Position numbers and translations under genes: made by a program
Notes under the pieces: generated by a model
The model's input: the letters and a program-made list of their open reading frames with translations, nothing else
Database searches by the model: none
What the model was told of the DNA's origin: nothing
Part shown: in pieces, positions 36,560 to 41,765 of the stretch
How positions within the stretch are numbered: position 1 is the first letter of the stretch
How the letters are laid out: each line of letters opens with the position of its first letter
DNA from: Nesterenkonia sp. PF2B19
GTDB taxonomy: Bacteria; Actinomycetota; Actinomycetes; Actinomycetales; Micrococcaceae
Length of the DNA: 41,765 bases
NCBI RefSeq assembly: GCF_001758425.2
Contig: NZ_MDSS02000030.1
Coordinates: forward strand, 1 to 41,765
Direction: 5' to 3'

Positions 36560-38068
36560 TCAGCCCACCAGCTTCTCCAGCAGCGCCCTGGCCCCCTGCT
36601 CCCGCAGGATGGTCAGGGCTTCTGCATACGGGCGCGTGAAGGCATCGTGCGCCACCAGGTCCCCGAAGAGCTCCTCGTCGCGCAGGAAGGCGAGGAGGTC
36701 GTCGTCGTGCTGGGCGGCGGCGGCCATGACCCGCTCCCGCAGCCGGTCCACCACGGGCCATTCCTCCCCGTTCTCGCCCACCCCTTCGGCATAGCGGGCC
36801 CAGGAGGCGACGACGGCGGCGCAGGCGGTCACGTCCCGCCCGGCGGCGAGGTTCTCCCGGATCACCGGCACCATCCAGGTGGGGATGCGGTCCGAGGATT
36901 CGGCGGCCAGCCGGGCCAGGGTGTCCCGGACGTGTTCGTTGTCGAAGCGGGCGATCAGCTGGTCCTTGTACTGATCCAGGTCGATCCCGGGCACGTCGGG
37001 GACGGTCGGCGTCCCTTCGCCGTCCATGTAGTTCTCCCGCGTGAAGCGGACGAGCAGCTCGTCGCGGCAGGCCTCGTGGGCGTAGGTGTGGCCCAGCAGG
37101 AGCCCGAAGTAGGCGATCACCTGGTGGCTGCAGTTCAGCAGGCGCAGCTTCATCAGCTCATAGGGTTCGACGTCGTCGACCATCTGCACCCCTGCCTCCT
37201 CGAAGGCGGGGCGTCCGGCGGGGAAGCGGTCCTCCAGCACCCACTGCAGGAAGTCCTCGCTGACCACGGGCCAGGCGTCGTCGACGCCGAAGTCTTCCGC
37301 GACCATGGCGCGGTCCGCCTCGGTGGTCACCGGGGTGATCCGGTCCACCATGCAGTTGGGGAAGGCGACGTGCGCCTCGATCCAGGCGGCCAGGTCGGCG
37401 TCGCGCAGCCGGGCGAAGGCCAGGATCATGCGTTGCGCGAGGTCGCCGTTGCCGCGGATGTTGTCACAGCTGAGCACAGTGAACGGCTCCGCTCCTGCCT
37501 CCCGACGACGGCGCAGGGCCTCGACGATGAAGCCGAAGAGCGTCTCCGGGGCGTCACTGGCACCGCGGGCGAGATCCCGGGCCACCGCCGGGGTGTCGGC
37601 CAGGAACTCCCCGGTGCTGGGGTTGTAGTTGTATCCGCCCTCCGTGACGGTCAGCGAGACGATGCGGATGTCCCTGTCGGTCATCCGCGCCAGGACCGCC
37701 TCGGGGTCGTCGGGGGCGTAGAGGTACTCGGCGAGGGCGCCGATGACCCTGGCGTCGCGGGAGCCGTCAGGCGCGGTGGAGACCAGGGTGTAGAGCCCAT
37801 CCTGGGAGGTCAACGCATCACGCATCCGCACGTCGCCGGGCAGCAGCCCCACCCCGCAGATCGCCCAGTCGGCGGCGTGCCCGGCAGTGAAGAGCCGATC
37901 CAGGTACAGGGCCTGGTGTGCGCGATGGAATCCCCCGACGCCGAAGTGGACGATCCCGACCCGACGGTCCTGCAGCGGATATCCGGGAGTGTGGAGCACT
38001 TCCCCGGAGGGAGTCTCGCGACCCAGGTCGGCGACAGTGCGGGCGGACAGAGGCGTGGCATCGGTCAT
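36560..38068 (-). CDS. Mannitol 2-dehydrogenase (polyol-type long-chain dehydrogenase)
   Basis: NAD-dependent oxidation of D-mannitol to fructose, or of a related polyol or uronate. 502 residues, the usual length. HFGVGGFHRAHQALYLDRL is the N-terminal nucleotide-binding region; the family signature with the catalytic Lys is ELMKLRLLNCSHQVIAYFG. SCDNIRGNGDLAQRMILAFA and DRITPVTTEAD are further mannitol-dehydrogenase blocks. GAAGGA precedes the ATG. No mannitol transporter or fructokinase adjoins it. Fructuronate or altronate reductases are related but usually sit in uronate operons. Confidence 0.88.
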   Translation of the reverse strand: MTDATPLSARTVADLGRETPSGEVLHTPGYPLQDRRVGIVHFGVGGFHRAHQALYLDRLFTAGHAADWAICGVGLLPGDVRMRDALTSQDGLYTLVSTAPDGSRDARVIGALAEYLYAPDDPEAVLARMTDRDIRIVSLTVTEGGYNYNPSTGEFLADTPAVARDLARGASDAPETLFGFIVEALRRRREAGAEPFTVLSCDNIRGNGDLAQRMILAFARLRDADLAAWIEAHVAFPNCMVDRITPVTTEADRAMVAEDFGVDDAWPVVSEDFLQWVLEDRFPAGRPAFEEAGVQMVDDVEPYELMKLRLLNCSHQVIAYFGLLLGHTYAHEACRDELLVRFTRENYMDGEGTPTVPDVPGIDLDQYKDQLIARFDNEHVRDTLARLAAESSDRIPTWMVPVIRENLAAGRDVTACAAVVASWARYAEGVGENGEEWPVVDRLRERVMAAAAQHDDDLLAFLRDEELFGDLVAHDAFTRPYAEALTILREQGARALLEKLVG

Positions 38069-38112
38069 GACGTTCCTTCAGAGACGGGAGGTCGATGTGA
38101 CCGCCACCATAT

Positions 38113-38140
38113 CAAATGAGTGATACTGACTGCTCATGTG
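38113..38140. promoter_or_regulatory. Inverted repeat upstream of the mannitol dehydrogenase
   Basis: CAAATGAG (38113-38120) and CTCATGTG (38133-38140) match inverted at seven of eight positions with a 12-bp spacer. It lies 45 nt upstream of the dehydrogenase start and overlaps a GATATG -10-like element on the minus strand. It is a possible operator of an unlinked regulator. Confidence 0.35.
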
Positions 38141-38256
38141 AGCGCAGGAGCGCACTCACCAGGGGGGGGCAGCGGGCCGGCAGTTTCATGCACACCCCTT
38201 GGATGTGCCGAGGAAGCGACACGACACTGAGTCTCACAGGAATGGAGAGAAGATCC

Positions 38257-38403
38257 ATGCACAAGCGCACGGCCTTTGCAGCGAGAGTGGGCATTGCATC
38301 TCTCGTACTGACCTCCCCTGCTCACGCGACTGACGCAGATTTCGGCCCTCTTCACCAGCCCACCAGCACATGGAGCTCCGAGATCGAACAGCCCGTTCGA
38401 TGA
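38257..38403 (+). CDS. Small predicted secreted peptide, 48 aa
   Basis: Not recognised. ATG at 38257 follows GGAGAGAAG. The first 24 residues form a plausible Sec signal peptide: basic MHKR, a hydrophobic GIASLVLTSP, and AHA before the predicted cut. A 24-residue acidic, Pro/Ser/Thr-containing mature part follows. The stop overlaps a following ATG (ATGA). It may be the first part of a longer exported protein interrupted by errors. Confidence 0.4.
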   Translation: MHKRTAFAARVGIASLVLTSPAHATDADFGPLHQPTSTWSSEIEQPVR

Positions 38404-38600
38404 ACCAGAATCCTCGTGTCGTCGCTGCCGCCCTCAACGCTGTCGGCTCGGCGCACCGCTTCTGGCATGGACCTCCTTCGGTCCCACCCAGTATCAGCTC
38501 CCCGCTATAGCCTACGGCGCGGTCTGACTGAGCATTCTCGTCATCGCCGGACTGGCTGCGTGGATCTCTCGCCGACCTGAGGATCCGATTCACCCGCCCA
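38400..38600 (+). pseudogene. Broken small membrane ORF
   Basis: Begins MNQNPRVVAALNAVGSAHRF, overlapping the secreted-peptide stop, but no frame stays open. Homology-like fragments jump frames: LLAWTSFGPTQYQLPAIAYG, then LSILVIAGLAAWISRRPEDP, the latter a typical membrane segment with a basic stop-transfer end. It could be a small membrane protein broken by sequencing errors or a decayed gene. The true end is unclear because it meets the cydC stop. Confidence 0.3.
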
Positions 38601-40352
38601 TCACACCTCTGCCGAAGGCAGCGCGCTCCTCAGCCCCACGTGGTGATCCACGAGCCCCTGTGGCACCGGCACATGAGACATCAGGATCACGCTGCGGGAG
38701 CCGTCACTCATCCCCGATCCTGCCGCCGCCCCGAGCAGATCCCGGATGAGCTGGTCCCCCAGCTCGGGGTCCACGTGTGCGGTGGGCTCGTCCAGCACCA
38801 GCACCTCCGCCCGGGAGAGCAGCCCGCGGGCCACCGCGATGCGCTGCGCCTGACCGCCGGAGACCAGCGCTCCCTCGCGGCCCACCCGGGTGTCCAGACC
38901 GTCACGGGCTCGTGCCCACTCCCCCAGGCCGACGGCCTCCAGAACCTCCCAGAGCTGGCTGTCAGCACACCCCTCCGGCCCCTCGGGATGGGCGAAGCTC
39001 AGATTGGCCCGCACCGTCGCGTCGAACAGGTGCGCCCTCTGCTCGATCAGACACACCCGACGCCGCACCGCGGCCGGAGACAGCTCACGGATCTCCACAC
39101 CGTCCAGCCGGCATGAGCCTCATGCTCCAGCAGCCGCACCAGCGCCTGCGCGAGCGCCGACTTCCCTGACCCGCTGGGGCCGGTGACCAGCGCCCGCTCC
39201 CCGGGCGCCAGCCGCAGATCCACCGGCCCCGCCGTCGCCACCTGCTGGCCCGGCCAGCGGACCGTCACCCCCTCGAGCTCCAGCAGGACGCCGACGGCGG
39301 GGGGCGCACCAGCCACAGCCACCGCGCCGGCGTCGTCGCCATCGTCGTCGCCGTCATCGGCCGGGATCTCCTCCGGCCGGGACTGCTCGGTGAGCTCCGC
39401 GATGCGCGCCGCCGAGGCGCGCACCCGCCGTCGGGCGGACCAGGCGGCCGGCACCGCGGCCGCGACCTCGAAGACCGCCACGGCACAGAGCCAGCACCGC
39501 CAGCACCGGGCCGTCCACCGATCCGGGACTGAGCACGAACTCCGGCCCCAAAGGGGCGCTGGGCTGCACCCCCGGGACGGCCAGCAGCAGCATCGCCAGT
39601 ACGGCGGCGCCGGTCAGCCCCGTCAGCACCGCGGAGACGACGCCGGCACCGGCGGAGGCGCGCAGCTCGGCGGTCCGCAGCCGCGCGTCGGCCCGCTCCA
39701 CCCGCCGAATATGCTCGTCGGCGGCACCGTAGGCCAGCAGCACCTCAACATCGGTGGCCAGGTCCGCGACCTCATCGGCCAGCTGCCCCCGCAACGCGGC
39801 GGTGCGCCGCTCCGCGGACCCGCTGATCCGGGCGTTGAGCCAGGTCCCAGCCACCAGGGCGAGCGCCAGCAGCACTGCGAGCGCCGCCGCGGCCGACGGG
39901 GAGAACCACGCCAGCCCGGCCAGGGTCGCCAGGACCACCACGGCGGAGGAGGCCAGCGGCTGGATGACACGGGTGGGCAGGTCCAGCAGCTGGTCCACAT
40001 CGCGGACCAGCCGGGAGAGCAGGTCCCCACGCCCGCGGTCGGCCAGACCGGCCGGGGCCAGCGGCATCAGCCGCTCCACCAGGCCTACCCGCAGCGTGCT
40101 CAGCGCGCGGAAGGCGGCGTCGTGGGAGCTCAGCCGCTCCAGGTAGCGGAAGAACGCCCGGGACAGGGCGAAGGCCCGGACGCCCACCACCAGCAGACCC
40201 AAGTAGAGGATGGGCGGCTGCTCCGCGGCACGCGTGATCAAGTACGCCGAGAGCCCCAGCAGCAGCACCGCGCTGAGTCCGGACAGCGCCCCCAGCGCCA
40301 CACCGGGAGCCAGGCTGCGCCACCTGGGACGGGCCAGGGCGAGAATGCTCAT
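38601..40352 (-). CDS. cydC: CydC, heterodimeric ABC exporter for cytochrome bd assembly, two frameshifts
   Basis: Membrane plus ATPase half-transporter. With CydD it exports cysteine/glutathione-type thiols and is needed for cytochrome bd oxidase maturation. The N-terminal membrane domain has GLSAVLLLGLSAYLITRAAE, FRYLERLSSHDAAFRALSTL and LVRDVDQLLDLPTRVIQPLA. The ATPase domain has Walker A TGPSGSGKSAL, signature LVSGGQAQRIAVARG and Walker B VLVLDEPTAHVDPE. The frame breaks near 39485 and 39110; at the second, one C gives HAGLDGVEIRELSPAAVRRR. It starts at 40352, overlapping the cydD stop by ATGA. About 584 residues. Confidence 0.9.
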
Positions 40353-41765
40353 CGCAGCGCCTCCTGCCGCGCGTCGGTGAGCCGATGCACGGCATCGGCG
40401 GCCTCCAGCACAGCGGCCGATGGCTGATCACCAGGACGATGTGTCCGGCGTCGGCCTCGGCCCGCAGCAGGTCGATCAGCAGCCGCTCCGCATCCTCGTC
40501 CAGGGCGGCGGTGGGCTCGTCCAACAGCAGCACCGGGCAGCGTCGGACCCGGGCCCGGTGGACCGCCCGGGCCACCGCCACGCGGTGCGCCTGTCCGCCC
40601 GAGAGCCCGCTGCCGTGGACTCCGAGGCGATGGTCCAGGGACAGGCCGTCCAGCCCGAGCATGTCGAGGATCTCTCGAGCCTGGTCACGGTCCGGGCCCC
40701 GCTCACCGAGGGCGATGTTCTCCCCCACCGTGCCGGCACGCAGGCCGTGCCGCTGACCGGTCCAGGCGACGTCGTCACGGCTGGGCCGCCGCTCGGTGCC
40801 GTCCACCGCGCGCAGGGTGATCTCCCCGGTGTGGTCCACCAGCCCGACGACGGCGGCTGCCAGCGTGGACTTCCCCACCCCCGACGGTCCGGCGAGCGCG
40901 GTGATCCGGCCCGACTCGGCGGCGAGGCTCACGCGGTCGAGGCGGAGAGTCTCACCGTGCCCCACCTGGACGTCCCGGCATACCAGCGCCGCAGCAGGCG
41001 GCGGCCCCTCGCCCGAGACTGGCTCGGCATCGACCCCCGGCTCGGCCCGCCGCTTCGGCCTCCAGCAGTGCGAAGACCTCCTCGGCGGCGGCGATGCCGT
41101 CGGCGGCCGCGTGATACTGGGCGCCGACCTGCCGCAGCGGCGCGTAGGCCTCCGGGACGATGAGCAGCACGAACAGACCCACGAAGAGCCCCAGCTCGCC
41201 GTCGATCAGCCGCACACCCACCGAGACCGCCACCAGCGCCACCGAGAGGCTGGCGGCCAGCTCCAGCACGAACCCGGAGAGGAAGCTGACCCGCAGCACC
41301 CGCATCGTGGCGCCGCGATGCTGGTCGGTGAGCCGACGCAGGTTCTGCCGCTGCCGGTGCTGCCGGTTGAAGATCTTCAGCGTGGCGAGCCCCTCCACCA
41401 GGTCCAGATAGGCGGTGCCCAGGCGGTCCAGTCGGCGGCGCTGCTGCTGCTGCGCGGACTGGGTGGACCAGCCCACCAGCACCATGAACACCGGCACCAG
41501 CGGCATGGTCAGCGCCACGATCACCGCCGTGGTCAGATCCTGGGTGGCCAGCACGCCCAGCAGGATCGGCACCGCCAGGACGGTGAGCACCAGCTGCGGC
41601 AGGTACCGCGAGAAGTAGGCGTCCAGGGCGTCCAGCCCGGAGCCCAGCACGGTGACCGCCTGAGCCGGGCCAGCTGAGCCGCCGCCAGCAGAGCCGCCGC
41701 CGTCGTGGCACCCGTGCACCAGCGCCTCTGCGGCCTGACGGCGCAGCTGGGACTTCACCCGTGCC
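40349..41765 (-). CDS. cydD: CydD, partner half-transporter of CydC, partial, frameshifted
   Basis: Second half of the CydDC exporter; the N-terminus lies beyond the right edge. The membrane domain is seen in LDALDAYFSRYLPQLVLTVL, VALTMPLVPVFMVLVGWSTQ and EGLATLKIFNRQHRQRQNLR; the ATPase in GPSGVGKSTLAAAVVGLV, SGLSGGQAHRVAVARAVHRA and PVLLLDEPTAALDEDAE. The frame breaks near 41050 (linker) and 40425 (after the His switch, VISHRP). Restored, the end reads AAVLEAADAVHRLTDARQ. cydA and cydB are expected upstream, outside the window. Confidence 0.9.

Noticed and set aside
38162-38169. Run of eight G as a phase-variation tract
   Set aside because: It lies outside any supported coding frame and the window is full of probable base-calling errors, so its length is not reliable.

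Overview
The window is high-GC DNA (codon thirds strongly G/C) from what looks like a halotolerant actinobacterium of the Micrococcales, plausibly a Micrococcaceae member such as Nesterenkonia or an Arthrobacter relative. The clues are an ectABC ectoine cluster, a serS / diacylglycerol-kinase / pheA neighbourhood, an MsiK-type shared sugar ATPase, ROK repressors, cydDC, and several genes with an actinobacterial TANNNT -10 box 6-9 nt before the start codon and no Shine-Dalgarno (leaderless genes). The genus is inference.

Layout. 1-5696: an acid-sugar catabolic operon on the minus strand (TIM-barrel isomerase/decarboxylase-like enzyme, 3-hydroxyacyl-CoA-dehydrogenase-like enzyme, GntP permease, DhaK-DhaL kinase) with a divergent GntR regulator. 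5713-13343: an orphan sugar-binding lipoprotein and a ROK repressor (minus), then a binding protein, two permeases and a GH13 alpha-glucosidase (plus), forming an alpha-glucoside uptake unit. 13474-17282: serS, a lipid/diacylglycerol kinase, pheA and a rhodanese. 17449-22739: an amidase, small uncharacterised genes, a CsbD-like stress protein, a DinB/mycothiol-type protein, a GNAT acetyltransferase, and a coupled ABM monooxygenase / DJ-1-like pair. 22764-24870: uracil permease and CutC. 25119-27538: ectABC, with no ectD beside it. 27621-36265: a ROK kinase and ROK repressor (minus), divergent from a binding protein, two permeases, a cytoplasmic GH20 hexosaminidase and MsiK. 36376-38600: a small membrane protein, a mannitol 2-dehydrogenase and small broken ORFs. 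38601-end: cydC and cydD (bd-oxidase assembly / thiol exporter), with cydD cut by the right edge.

How they work together. Both sugar ABC importers lack an ATPase of their own, and the single MsiK gene can serve both. The two ROK repressors each sit beside an AT-rich inverted repeat with a 3-nt centre, placed to control its own promoter and the facing transporter. The GntR gene faces the acid-sugar operon across a TCCTATAGGA palindrome.

Quality warning. Ten otherwise well-conserved genes carry about 18 apparent single-base frameshifts, nearly all missing one base of a CC or GG pair. This is far more likely base-calling or assembly error than decay, so those genes are annotated as single coding regions with the breaks marked.
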